From UBA5232 sp964557565 (GTDB lineage Bacteria > Patescibacteriota > Dojkabacteria > SC72): 39,166 nucleotides of DNA. The notes below the pieces were generated by a model. It was not told the DNA's origin, did not search any database, and worked only from the letters and a program-made list of their open reading frames with translations. Positions 7,954 through 16,098 of the stretch are shown in pieces. The stretch spans positions 1 through 39,166 of the forward strand of contig CAZLAH010000006.1 in NCBI GenBank assembly GCA_964557565.1, given 5' to 3'. Positions within the stretch are counted from its first letter, which is position 1. Each line of letters begins with the position of its first letter. The position numbers were made by a program, and so were the translations under genes.

Positions 7954-9792
7954 CTATTTCTTCTCAACGTTTATATGAACAAAATTCCATTGAGGGATCC
8001 TAAGATACGATGGTGCCCTCATATTGTAAATCTTTTTGAAATCGTCTCCCTTTATTGAAACAAGACCTCTCTCTACAGTGTTAAATGTTAAAGTACCTGT
8101 GGTTCCATTGGAATTGCTACTCACAACATTTGTAATTGTTCTTACTGGGTTGGATATGGAATCCCTCAATTCAGCCATACTGTATGGATTCGCAGCTTGT
8201 CCCCAACATTTTGATACATCTATAGAAACAATCCTTGGATCACTATCTGGTTTCCCCTTATCTGTCCATAACAGGTAAGCATTAACTAGATCCGCCATTT
8301 CCTCCATATTTAACCATGGTTTATGTCCACAATCGCTCCCAGAGGTTGCATAATCTTTTCTAAACCAATTTTTATAAAACCAAGAAACTCCAGATCTACT
8401 CTCCCAAGATCTACCCATCCAATCACCACTCCCCGAGCCGTCCACAGTATCCCAACCTCGTCCATTAATCCAACCACCATGCACTGCTGCATACTGAGTT
8501 AAGACAGCAACTTTATTGGTATCCGTAAGAATCATTCCCCTAGTGGCTTCAACTGCTTGTTTCCATGCACCTGTTTTTACCGGTTTACTGAATACCTGAC
8601 AAGACTCAGTCGTACATATGCTTTTGTTTTTATCATTCCCTGTATACCTAACTGCATATGTTCTAGCAGCTATCGCCTGAGCTTTCAAAACTTCTATCGG
8701 CCAACTCTCTGGAACTTCTTTAATTCCTAACAAATAGTCTTCTTCAAACGCTATTTTCCCATACCCTTCAACATTAATTTTAGTCATAATGGGGACCTTA
8801 ACCCCATTTATTCGAACCTGGCCAGTTGTAATTACCGTGTTTGGATAGTAAGTTTCGAGTATTTGAGTATATGTTTGACCTGCCTCTGCTCTAGCCTTTG
8901 CCCCCCACTGACTCATCCCATTTCTGTATGTATATCCACCAAACGAAAAGACCGCAAAACTTCCACTCGGCGCATTACTCAGAAAATACTGCTGAGAGGA
9001 ACCGGGATCAGAGGTACTCTGTGGTACAGAACCAGAATTAACAATTGTCCCACCAGACTTCGCAACTAAAAGATAATTTTGCAAAGTCGATATCTCTTTT
9101 GCTAAATTACCTATTTGAGTTGACACATTTTTCTTTGACGCCACTTGTGCATTTAACTCCTTTTGTAACTTCGCTTTCTCTGCAGCTAGAAGCTCATACG
9201 ATTTATCCAGATCCTTTTTCTTAGAATCTAACTCCTCCTTCTGTTTATCTAAATTAGCCTTCGCATCAGTCAAATTACTAAACTCCCCGTTTATCATTTC
9301 TATCTCATCCCTCAGTATCGATATCGTATTTTTCTTAACAAAAAGATTCTCCATCATACTATTCCAACTAGATGTCGAGAGGAAAAAACTACTCATACGA
9401 TATCTAGATTGCATATACAATTCACTAGATATCTCATCAAGAAGTGTCTTTCTCTTTGCCAACTCAATTTGCTTCTCCTCTATTTCTTTCAACTTTCCCT
9501 CGATTTCTGCATCGGTATTGTCAATATCAGCCTGCAATTTTTCTACTTCATCATTAATTAACCCTATCTTCTGACTCAAAGAATAGTTACTACCACTAAT
9601 TTCAGCAATTTTTTTCTCAATCTCAGAAAGAACACCCTTATTTTTAGCTATCTGTTCGTTCGTCTCAGCTATCTGTTTCTCCAAATCCTCTACTTCATCT
9701 GAATATACAGGGTAATTTAACAAAGAAAGGGAGTATATTCCAAGGAGAAAAGTCACGAATATTTTAAGTGTAATTTGGGGCACTTTTTGCAT
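7954..9792 (-). CDS. Secreted coiled-coil (EnvC-like) plus SpoIID/LytB-domain cell-wall protein
   Basis: A 612-aa protein. It has a signal peptide or anchor (residues 8-31), an EnvC/CwlO-like coiled coil (about 32-240) and a Ser/Pro-rich linker (245-275). The SpoIID/LytB domain follows. SpoIID enzymes are lytic transglycosylases that cut peptidoglycan. The motif GMSQWGAKARAEAG (292-305) with ILETYYPNT comes before the block KEVPESWPIEVLKAQAIAARTYA (358-380). Glu359 is the likely catalytic acid. Classical SpoIID has these two blocks in the reverse order. The coiled coil suggests regulated activity at division or envelope-remodelling sites. An extended -10 (TGG-TATAAT) ends six bases before the ATG, and the gene heads a four-gene minus-strand operon. 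Confidence 0.87.
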   Translation of the reverse strand: MQKVPQITLKIFVTFLLGIYSLSLLNYPVYSDEVEDLEKQIAETNEQIAKNKGVLSEIEKKIAEISGSNYSLSQKIGLINDEVEKLQADIDNTDAEIEGKLKEIEEKQIELAKRKTLLDEISSELYMQSRYRMSSFFLSTSSWNSMMENLFVKKNTISILRDEIEMINGEFSNLTDAKANLDKQKEELDSKKKDLDKSYELLAAEKAKLQKELNAQVASKKNVSTQIGNLAKEISTLQNYLLVAKSGGTIVNSGSVPQSTSDPGSSQQYFLSNAPSGSFAVFSFGGYTYRNGMSQWGAKARAEAGQTYTQILETYYPNTVITTGQVRINGVKVPIMTKINVEGYGKIAFEEDYLLGIKEVPESWPIEVLKAQAIAARTYAVRYTGNDKNKSICTTESCQVFSKPVKTGAWKQAVEATRGMILTDTNKVAVLTQYAAVHGGWINGRGWDTVDGSGSGDWMGRSWESRSGVSWFYKNWFRKDYATSGSDCGHKPWLNMEEMADLVNAYLLWTDKGKPDSDPRIVSIDVSKCWGQAANPYSMAELRDSISNPVRTITNVVSSNSNGTTGTLTFNTVERGLVSIKGDDFKKIYNMRAPSYLRIPQWNFVHINVEKK

Positions 9793-9798
9793 TAGAAC

Positions 9799-9807
9799 AT
9801 TATACCA
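9799..9807 (-). promoter_or_regulatory. Extended -10 promoter of the SpoIID operon (leaderless)
   Basis: TGG followed directly by TATAAT on the minus strand, ending 6 bases before the ATG at 9792. The TGn extension explains the missing -35. Confidence 0.65.
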
Positions 9808-9827
9808 TTCCTAGGATATGTTTTTTT

Positions 9828-10214
9828 CTAAAGGTGTGTTACAAAGTCAATGATGTATGGCAAGAAGACTATTATACCAGTAATAACGGAGACAAGGGCA
9901 CTTACTAAAACAGCACCAGCACTTACATCCTTTGCGTATTTGATATTTACTTTAAAGTCTTGGGAGACTGTATCACAGAGTGCTTCAATTGCACTATTCA
10001 TAACCTCGGAAATGAAAACCATTGAAACAACAAGACTAATTGCTATCCATTCAAAATGGGATATTTGAAAAAACACTCCAGCACAGATTACGAATACAGT
10101 AACTAGTAGATCTATTCTAAAATTCCTCTCATTCTTGTAAATGAGTTTTAGACCATTACGAGCATATCCCTGACTCTTGAAAAAATTTTCTGCTTGGAAA
10201 TTACCATTTTTCAT
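9828..10214 (-). CDS. dgkA: Diacylglycerol/undecaprenol kinase (DgkA family)
   Basis: A 128-aa integral membrane kinase. Family signatures are ERNFRIDL (29-36), the catalytic block ISEVMNSAIEALCD (68-81, with Glu70 and Asn73) and AKDVSAGAVL. Three hydrophobic segments match the trimeric DgkA fold. In bacteria without outer-membrane MDO synthesis the substrate is usually undecaprenol, feeding cell-wall lipid carrier recycling. The open frame extends 27 codons further upstream, but that part overlaps the pilin gene and looks like a shadow, so I use the ATG at 10214. It starts two bases after the last pilin-like gene and is probably co-transcribed with the array. Confidence 0.92.
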   Translation of the reverse strand: MKNGNFQAENFFKSQGYARNGLKLIYKNERNFRIDLLVTVFVICAGVFFQISHFEWIAISLVVSMVFISEVMNSAIEALCDTVSQDFKVNIKYAKDVSAGAVLVSALVSVITGIIVFLPYIIDFVTHL

Positions 10215-10216
10215 AT

Positions 10217-10558
10217 TTAGGCAGTTACAAAAGTTACTAATGCACGTAGAAGTACAAATACGATTAAAAGAAAAACTAACCCTATGATTGCCCATGTTAA
10301 AGTTCCTTGTGCTTGTTTAACCCTAGCAGGATCACCGGCAGACATCATCCACATATACCCGCCATATACTACAAATATTACACAAATTAGACCTGCAATT
10401 GGGAAAATATATTTTGCTACAGTATCGAAGATACCTATTAAACCAGATAACTGAGGAGGATCACCACCGGCAGGTACAGAAACCGCAGGAGCTGCATATA
10501 CAGGAACTGCAAAGAAAAAACTTAGGAAAGCAAAAATCATATTTCTTAAGTATTTCAT
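10217..10558 (-). CDS. VirB2/TrbC-like pilin paralogue 5 (with signal peptide)
   Basis: A 113-aa protein, last of the five-gene array. It is the only member with a classical cleavable signal peptide (residues 1-22, ending VPVYA-AP). Two TM helices follow (about 50-72 and 89-111). Between them is the array's shared signature GGYMWMMSAGDPARVKQAQ, then the second helix (AIIGLVFLLIVFVLL). VirB2/TrbC pilins have the same two-helix build after signal removal. The start overlaps the stop of the preceding paralogue by one base. No Shine-Dalgarno site is visible. Confidence 0.75.
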   Translation of the reverse strand: MKYLRNMIFAFLSFFFAVPVYAAPAVSVPAGGDPPQLSGLIGIFDTVAKYIFPIAGLICVIFVVYGGYMWMMSAGDPARVKQAQGTLTWAIIGLVFLLIVFVLLRALVTFVTA

Positions 10559-10833
10559 TATTTAGTAGATAAAATTTCTTTAATTATGAATTCTATAACT
10601 GTTGGGGATATGAAAACAAGTACCAAACCGATGAGAGAATACATCAAAGCCCTAGTTGCCTCTTTTATCTTCTTGTCATCACCAAGAGAAAGAATAAATT
10701 TGAAACCAGAAAGAACAATTGACACTACTGCAATAACAACAGAGAAAGATATAGCAAAGTTCATAGTAACCGAGATGAAATCTAGAAGATCAGAATATCC
10801 CGAATTATTAAGAGTGCTTAAATCTACAAACAT
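10558..10833 (-). CDS. VirB2/TrbC-like pilin paralogue 4
   Basis: A 91-aa protein with two TM helices (about 25-50 and 66-88). The shared signature in its loop is SGFKFILSLGDDKKIKEATRAL, then YSLIGLVLVFISP. There is no cleavable signal peptide. The canonical Tyr of the GY motif is Phe here, making it the most divergent member of the array. It lies 15 bases after paralogue 3 and overlaps paralogue 5 by one base, so all are co-transcribed. It could form a heteropolymeric pilus or act as a minor subunit; that role is inference. Confidence 0.7.
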   Translation of the reverse strand: MFVDLSTLNNSGYSDLLDFISVTMNFAISFSVVIAVVSIVLSGFKFILSLGDDKKIKEATRALMYSLIGLVLVFISPTVIEFIIKEILSTK

Positions 10834-10848
10834 TGTAATTTCGATGCC

Positions 10849-11133
10849 TTATGCTCCTTGTCCAAGGATTGTTGACAAAACGAATCTAACCAAGATAACT
10901 GCAATGAAACAGATTATCAGACCAACAATAGCATAAGTTAATGATTTAGTTGCTGTGGAAACCTTATTCTCATCTCCTGCAGCTGTAATATACATATATC
11001 CACTATAGATTAATATACCAACACAAACCAAAGCTGCTAAACCAACTGCAATATTAATAACTCCTGATAACCAGTCTAACAAAGTACCTTGTACTCCACC
11101 TGTAACTTTTCCTAAAAGAGAATTAGCATCCAT
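10849..11133 (-). CDS. VirB2/TrbC-like pilin paralogue 3
   Basis: A 94-aa protein with two TM helices (about 23-47 and 66-89) and the signature SGYMYITAAGDENKVSTATKSL between them, followed by YAIVGLIICFIAVILV. There is no signal peptide. A consensus promoter with its own leader (TTGCAT at 11190-11195, TATAAT at 11167-11172) sits in the 72-base gap upstream. Paralogues 3-5 and dgkA can therefore be expressed separately from paralogues 1-2. Confidence 0.75.
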   Translation of the reverse strand: MDANSLLGKVTGGVQGTLLDWLSGVINIAVGLAALVCVGILIYSGYMYITAAGDENKVSTATKSLTYAIVGLIICFIAVILVRFVLSTILGQGA

Positions 11134-11166
11134 ATTTGTTTTTAATAATTTTATATTAACTTTCCA

Positions 11167-11195
11167 ATTATATATAATGAACCCTGAATATGCAA
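11167..11195 (-). promoter_or_regulatory. Internal promoter within the pilin array
   Basis: TTGCAT (11190-11195), a 17-base spacer and TATAAT (11167-11172), all read on the minus strand. The predicted leader to the ATG at 11133 is about 26 bases. Confidence 0.6.
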
Positions 11196-11205
11196 TATTC
11201 CTTAA

Positions 11206-11535
11206 CTAAACAGACTGACTAACAACAATCTTGATTATTAATTCAACTAGAACCCTTGCTACAAGGACAATAATCATCCCAATTATTGCAGCAGTTGCTC
11301 CTTTCTGAGCTGCCTCTACCTTATCCGCTTCACCCATTGAGGTAATGAAATTGTATCCAGCAACAACCAAAAGTGCTACTGCAATTAACGCAGAAAATCC
11401 AACAAAGAAATTCAAAGCTACTATTATTTTACTGTCTACAACAGCCTCCAGAGAAGACCATCCCGAGATATTAACAAGGGAAAACTGTCCTATTGAAACT
11501 TGTAGTAGATTTGTGATTCTGTTTTTATTTATCAT
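11206..11535 (-). CDS. VirB2/TrbC-like pilin paralogue 2
   Basis: A 109-aa protein. The polar N-terminal 35 residues are followed by two TM helices (about 37-60 and 82-105) and the loop signature AGYNFITSMGEADKVEAAQKGA, then AAIIGMIIVLVARVLVELI. Its ATG follows the stop of paralogue 1 with a single base between, so the pair is translationally linked. The charged N-terminus and lack of a signal peptide suggest membrane insertion without cleavage. Confidence 0.72.
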   Translation of the reverse strand: MINKNRITNLLQVSIGQFSLVNISGWSSLEAVVDSKIIVALNFFVGFSALIAVALLVVAGYNFITSMGEADKVEAAQKGATAAIIGMIIVLVARVLVELIIKIVVSQSV

Positions 11536-11536
11536 T

Positions 11537-11887
11537 TTAACTGTATATCCCTAAACCTAAAGTATTACTAATTAATAATAGTATCCCTACAGACAAAAGT
11601 ACAACTAAAAATCCAATAATAGCATTAGTAATGATCTCCTTCCCTTCTTGTATCTTGTCTGGATTTCCCTGACTAGACATCAACAAATAGCCCGCATATA
11701 CAACCAAAAGTATTAAACAAATTACGCTAAGAGGTACTGCAACTTTTACGATTGATTGTACTAATTCTTCCTTCGTAGTTATACTCCCACTCTCTAATTG
11801 ATTTATGCCCTCTGACAATCCATCACCCAAACCTTGTGCGAAAGCTTTCTCTACAAAAAAGTTGTTAATTTTACTAATTACATCCAT
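11537..11887 (-). CDS. VirB2/TrbC-like pilin paralogue 1 (head of array)
   Basis: A 116-aa protein. It has an amphipathic N-terminus with AFAQ (a possible cleavage-like site), a polar linker, and two TM helices (about 46-68 and 86-110). The signature AGYLLMSSQGNPDKIQEGKEI lies between them, then NAIIGFLVVLLSVGILLL. It is the promoter-proximal member: TATAAT at 11895-11900 ends seven bases before the ATG. The five members share GY-x-x-(M/I)-(S/T)-x-x-G-(D/N/E)-x-x-K-(V/I) and the helix after it, but differ greatly in the N-terminus. Confidence 0.75.
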   Translation of the reverse strand: MDVISKINNFFVEKAFAQGLGDGLSEGINQLESGSITTKEELVQSIVKVAVPLSVICLILLVVYAGYLLMSSQGNPDKIQEGKEIITNAIIGFLVVLLSVGILLLISNTLGLGIYS

Positions 11888-11894
11888 AGCGCCA

Positions 11895-11900
11895 ATTATA
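11895..11900 (-). promoter_or_regulatory. -10 element of the pilin array (leaderless spacing)
   Basis: TATAAT on the minus strand, seven bases before the ATG at 11887. It lies inside the 22-base gap between this gene and the end of the uvrD-type gene. Confidence 0.55.
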
Positions 11901-11909
11901 CTATATCAA

Positions 11910-14900
11910 CTACAGTTCTGCATACTCACAAACCGAATTGTAATCACAGTAACGACAATGGAACCCTGGGGTTGGTTCGAATTTCTTTTCCTTAACACAA
12001 TCAACAACCTCCAAAAGCTTTTCTTTGGCCAGCTCTCTTCTCTTTTGAGAGACATCAACCTCAACTACTTTCTGTACTTCTACAAATATATACTTAGCAC
12101 CAACAACTTTCAATCCAAGTTTTTCTTCAGCAAAAAGAGCATACAAAGGAAGTTGTAAATCTTTCTTTATATCAGAAGCATCCTTCTCCTTGCCACTCTT
12201 GTAATCAACAATACACACTTCCTGTACTCCATCTGTCTCTCCAACCAAATCTATCCTATCTATTTTCCCGTTAAAAGTTGTAGTGCCAAAATGAACTGAG
12301 AACCCCTCCTCAAGTCTAAGGGGGATATCATCTTCCTTAAAAAGCTTCTCGTAGTATTTTTTCATAATGGATCTACCTTCTTTCTTTCTTAACTCCTCCT
12401 GCTTTTTACTCTCATACCCACTCATAACCCAATTCTTCTCATACAGGAGAAGAAGATCTTCCACATCAGGAATCTCTGTTATTCCTTCCAAACCCTCTCT
12501 TGATTGCTTAACAAGAGAGTAGAAATCTTTTAATGTGTTGTGAATAGATGTTCCAAAAGACATTGCAGAGCTCGGTTTCTGAGGGATTCTAAGAACATAT
12601 GAATATTCATATTTCCTTGGACAAGCATCATATACATTTAATTGGGAATAGCTAAACTTCTTTGTTAAATCGATATTCTCACTTCTTGGAAGAATAGATT
12701 CGTAGTTTTCTTTACCAACATATTTCAAATTCATACTAACATTATTAATATTATCTAAATCCGATACAGAGAAATCATCCTCTATTTCCCTATCTAAAAT
12801 CTCATGAAGAAAAATACTCGGTTTCTTTTTTCTCTTAGCATCACCGTAGTAATTAGCTGCTGTAAGGAAGAGTTTCTCCTTTGCCCTTGTAGCTCCGACA
12901 TAGAAAAGTCTTCTTTCTTCTTGGAGATTTAATTCTTTTTCCGAAATATCAAAAGGCATGCTTTCCTTTATTAATTCCTCTGGTATTGGAATACTGTCTA
13001 CTCTGCCAACCGAGGGAAACCTCTGTTCTACAAGGTTAACTAGAAATACTACTGGAAATTCCAAACCCTTTGAACCATGCACTGTTAATATATTTACAGC
13101 ATCGAATTCATCCATATCCATACTATCTACCAATGGAGACTCCCCTATTTCTATACTGTAGTTAAGATAATCGACATATTCATAGATATTGGATTCCGGA
13201 TTGTCTTTTTGATATGTTTTTACCAATTCAAAGTATTTATTTATATTCGAGATAGCGAAAACACCCTCACTTTCTTCTTTATCTAAAAAAAATTGTTCAT
13301 AACCACTTTCAACAATAAAATCATAGAGAATTAAAACTATGTCCCTATTATCCTTAATCTTCTTTATAGAGGAATCCAACATCATTAGCAAAGAACTCAA
13401 GCCAGCAATAGCTTCTGCAGAAAGGATTCTTTCCAATAACTTGTTATCAATTTCTTTGAAATCATCTTCTTTTAGACTATCTTCCCCCAACTTGATACCC
13501 CAAAGATTTTCCAATTGCTCAAACATAGTAATCTTGTTCTCCCTTGCCAGCATATTCAGCTCAAGGTATTCTCGAGGTGTCAATCCCCACAAAGGCATGG
13601 ATACTAATCTGTACATAGATATCTCATCAGAGTAATCTACCAATACCCTCAAAAATGCAATTAAATTCTGTATCTCATTCCTAGAATACAAACCCCTAGA
13701 ACCACCTAATTTATATGGAATTCCCTTATGTCTCAATTCCTGGATAAAAACTTCTGCGTGGGAATTCGCTCTTACTAATATTGCAATATCCGCAAACCTA
13801 TACCTATTCTCAATACTGCCATCTCCTGTAAAAGAAGATTGTCCTTTCTCATCAAAAACTTGGCTAATACCACCCTCTTTTTTAATATATTCTGAATATC
13901 CTGTTAACTTTAATATCTCATCCCCAACTCTTTCAGCCTCACTTCCTTCGTTCTTTGCAACCACCAAATTAACAGAGTCTTCATCCTCTTTGAACACACC
14001 CTTTGCGACAAGCCTCTTGTCTATCTTCTCTGTCTCTTCCAACCTATTTGGATTATTATGCTTAATCAATGTATATGCAGCATCCAATATCTCTTGCCTT
14101 GATCTGTAATTTTCTGTTAAAACTACCTCCTTAGCTTCGGGATATGTTTCTTTAAACTGTAATATATTTGAAATAGCTGCACCCCTAAATTTGTAAATCG
14201 CTTGATCATCATCCCCCACGACAGTAAGTGATGCTCTTTGCTTTTCACTTTCCACATTCAGTCCTAAAACAAGAAGATTTACCAAAACATTCTGTGTAAA
14301 ATTGGTATCTTGAAACTCATCTACAAGAATATATTTAAACTGCTTTCTGTATTTCTCTAATACGTTTGGTCTCTCTCTAAAGAGTTTAATTGTAAATATT
14401 ATTAAATCACCAAAATCTATCTTTGAATTTTTAATCTTCAATTCTGTATATTTCTTATATGTTTGAGCTAATTCATTAACACGAATATACTCCTCTTTCT
14501 CTACAACACCTTCCCTTGGCAAACTCTCAGCATACTTCACATACTCCTCCGGAGAAACATCCTCATCCTGTAATCTAGAGATATGTTTCAGGAAATCATT
14601 TAAGAATTTAGTTGGACTACCCTTCGGCCTTAGCGTCTTTAACGGAAGATCATATATATGCCTTCGAAGAAAAATATATGATTGAGCTGTACTCATTAAT
14701 GAATAGCTACCATCCAAACCAATATTATAGCCATCTTCTCTAAGAACTCGATCACAAAAAGAGTGAAATGTAGAAATCCATGGAGAATCATAACCATACT
14801 CCATCTCCAAATCGATCCTTTCCTGCATCTCCTGCGCAGCTTTCTCTGTAAAAGTAAGAGCTAACACTTCAGAAGGCTTAGAAAGCTCCTTCTTGATAAT

Positions 14901-15023
14901 ATGCACTATTCTTTGTGTAAGAACAGCCGTTTTCCCAGTTCCTGCACCTGCAATTATCAAGAGATCACCACCTGTAAACTCGACTGCAGTTTTTTGATTC
15001 TCATTTAGTTTTACCTGTGACAA
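11910..15023 (-). CDS. UvrD-type SF1 helicase fused to a RecB-family Fe-S nuclease
   Basis: A 1037-aa protein. The SF1A helicase comes first: Walker A AGAGTGKT (25-32), Walker B VDEFQDTN, VVGDDDQAIYKFRGA, and the late motifs LTVHGSKGLEFPVVFL and LFYVGATRAKEKL. From about residue 790 a PD-(D/E)XK nuclease of the RecB/AddB/Cas4 type follows, with Cys801, His828 (SFGTSIH), Asp922/925, the IVDYKSG motif (938-944, Asp940 and Lys942) and Cys1023, Cys1026 and Cys1032. The four cysteines match an Fe-S cluster. It probably combines end-processing helicase and nuclease functions in one chain, like AddAB/AdnAB. The start is TTG at 15023, ten bases after the small membrane gene, because the Q-motif (LNENQKTAVE) begins immediately. 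Confidence 0.9.
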   Translation of the reverse strand: MSQVKLNENQKTAVEFTGGDLLIIAGAGTGKTAVLTQRIVHIIKKELSKPSEVLALTFTEKAAQEMQERIDLEMEYGYDSPWISTFHSFCDRVLREDGYNIGLDGSYSLMSTAQSYIFLRRHIYDLPLKTLRPKGSPTKFLNDFLKHISRLQDEDVSPEEYVKYAESLPREGVVEKEEYIRVNELAQTYKKYTELKIKNSKIDFGDLIIFTIKLFRERPNVLEKYRKQFKYILVDEFQDTNFTQNVLVNLLVLGLNVESEKQRASLTVVGDDDQAIYKFRGAAISNILQFKETYPEAKEVVLTENYRSRQEILDAAYTLIKHNNPNRLEETEKIDKRLVAKGVFKEDEDSVNLVVAKNEGSEAERVGDEILKLTGYSEYIKKEGGISQVFDEKGQSSFTGDGSIENRYRFADIAILVRANSHAEVFIQELRHKGIPYKLGGSRGLYSRNEIQNLIAFLRVLVDYSDEISMYRLVSMPLWGLTPREYLELNMLARENKITMFEQLENLWGIKLGEDSLKEDDFKEIDNKLLERILSAEAIAGLSSLLMMLDSSIKKIKDNRDIVLILYDFIVESGYEQFFLDKEESEGVFAISNINKYFELVKTYQKDNPESNIYEYVDYLNYSIEIGESPLVDSMDMDEFDAVNILTVHGSKGLEFPVVFLVNLVEQRFPSVGRVDSIPIPEELIKESMPFDISEKELNLQEERRLFYVGATRAKEKLFLTAANYYGDAKRKKKPSIFLHEILDREIEDDFSVSDLDNINNVSMNLKYVGKENYESILPRSENIDLTKKFSYSQLNVYDACPRKYEYSYVLRIPQKPSSAMSFGTSIHNTLKDFYSLVKQSREGLEGITEIPDVEDLLLLYEKNWVMSGYESKKQEELRKKEGRSIMKKYYEKLFKEDDIPLRLEEGFSVHFGTTTFNGKIDRIDLVGETDGVQEVCIVDYKSGKEKDASDIKKDLQLPLYALFAEEKLGLKVVGAKYIFVEVQKVVEVDVSQKRRELAKEKLLEVVDCVKEKKFEPTPGFHCRYCDYNSVCEYAEL

Positions 15024-15032
15024 AATTCTAGA

Positions 15033-15161
15033 TTAGAAAAATAATATAATGACATACAAAAGAACACCCAAAAGAATTGTAACTGTAAAGCAGAGCAAAA
15101 GTTTACTATCTGGGAGCTTGCTCAACACTGCTTCTAGTTTTTTCTTGACTGCTACTTTCAT
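15033..15161 (-). CDS. 42-aa tail-anchored membrane peptide
   Basis: A short frame in the 156-base gap between endonuclease IV and the helicase, reading the same way. It starts MKVAVKKKLEAVLSKL, a basic amphipathic N-terminus, and ends with a hydrophobic helix (about residues 23-42, running to the last residue). Such a build suits a tail-anchored protein. The tight fit (18 bases after nfo, nine before the helicase start) and sensible topology support a real gene. No family is recognised. A link to DNA repair is suggested only by position. Confidence 0.55.
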   Translation of the reverse strand: MKVAVKKKLEAVLSKLPDSKLLLCFTVTILLGVLLYVIILFF

Positions 15162-15179
15162 CTTAAATATATTTAAAAA

Positions 15180-16064
15180 TTATTTTGCTAGTTCCTTCAA
15201 CTTCTCAACCTCCTTCATGATACTCTCTTTTTTCTTCAAAGCAGGTGTTTCAAGAATGAATGGGATGTTTTTGAATTTTGGATATTTCAACATTTTTCTA
15301 ATTGTCTCCTCTCCAATGTTCCCTTCGCCAAGATTTGAATGCCTGTCCTTGTTCGATCCACAAGCAACCATAGAATCATTTAGATGAATGCTCTTTACAT
15401 TCTCAATACCTAATTCCCTGTCCATATCTTCTACTACTCCGTCAAAATTGTTTACCCAGTCATACCCAGAAGAGAATGTATGCTGAGTATCAAGCACATA
15501 CCCCACTCTCTCTTTCTCTTTAACAGCATCCCTCATTAGTTTTAATTCCGTAAAACTCTTTCCTAAATTACTTCCAGTACCTGCAGTTGTCTCTATCAAA
15601 AGCTTTTGGTTTCCCTTCACCTCATCCAAAACCCATTGGATACCGTGCGATATCCTCTCCAAACTATCCTCATACGAAAGCTCTTTCTGGGAACCAGGAT
15701 GAAAACAGACACCCAAAATTTCTGCATCTATATTTCTTTTTTGTATTTCCTTTGCAACTCTTTCTGCAAAATCCAAATATACAACCAAACCCATCTTACC
15801 TAGATGAAAAAGTTGCTTGTCTTTTCTTGCAAGGTTTATTAAATATATCCCGTGTAAAAGGATTTTCTTCACCTCTGATTTCTCTAATGCATCAACAAAT
15901 TTTGTAATATCTTCCTTTGGAATTAACTTCGTGACCCACCTCATTGGGGCCGTAGGCATTACCTGTATAGCGTTAACAGAGTACGTATCTCCATTCTTTA
16001 TTGAATTTTCAATACCACCTGATGATGATACGTGTATACCTAAGTACATAGTATATTCTAGCAT
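15180..16064 (-). CDS. nfo: Endonuclease IV (AP endonuclease)
   Basis: A 294-aa TIM-barrel enzyme of base-excision repair that cleaves 5' to abasic sites using three metal ions. Ligand-bearing motifs are present in order: LGIHVSSSGG, LLHGIYLIN, GVCFHPGS, LLIETTAGTG, YVLDTQHTFSSG, SIHLND, NKDRHSNLGEG and FILETP. The usual Cys in DTCH is Gln here. The first start is at 16064. A second ATG at 16049 (MYLGIHVSS) gives the normal N-terminus, and either is possible. It heads a repair operon with the 42-aa peptide and the helicase-nuclease. Its TATACT (16080-16085) overlaps the tRNA-Ser promoter on the other strand. Confidence 0.94.
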   Translation of the reverse strand: MLEYTMYLGIHVSSSGGIENSIKNGDTYSVNAIQVMPTAPMRWVTKLIPKEDITKFVDALEKSEVKKILLHGIYLINLARKDKQLFHLGKMGLVVYLDFAERVAKEIQKRNIDAEILGVCFHPGSQKELSYEDSLERISHGIQWVLDEVKGNQKLLIETTAGTGSNLGKSFTELKLMRDAVKEKERVGYVLDTQHTFSSGYDWVNNFDGVVEDMDRELGIENVKSIHLNDSMVACGSNKDRHSNLGEGNIGEETIRKMLKYPKFKNIPFILETPALKKKESIMKEVEKLKELAK

Positions 16065-16079
16065 AGATCGGGATAATGA

Positions 16080-16087
16080 AGTATAAT
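16080..16087. promoter_or_regulatory. Overlapping divergent -10 elements (nfo and tRNA-Ser)
   Basis: On the plus strand TATAAT is at 16082-16087, 11 bases before tRNA-Ser(GCU). On the minus strand TATACT is at 16080-16085, 15 bases before the nfo ATG. Four bases are shared, so both promoters cannot be occupied at once. Confidence 0.5.
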
Positions 16088-16098
16088 AATGACGATTT

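Noticed and set aside
10215..10295. 27-codon upstream extension of dgkA
   Set aside because: It overlaps the last pilin gene and its Cys/Phe-rich sequence looks like an out-of-frame shadow.
15049..15387. 112-aa plus-strand open frame
   Set aside because: From 15180 it is antisense to nfo, and in the gap it opposes the better-placed 42-aa minus-strand frame. It has no domain.
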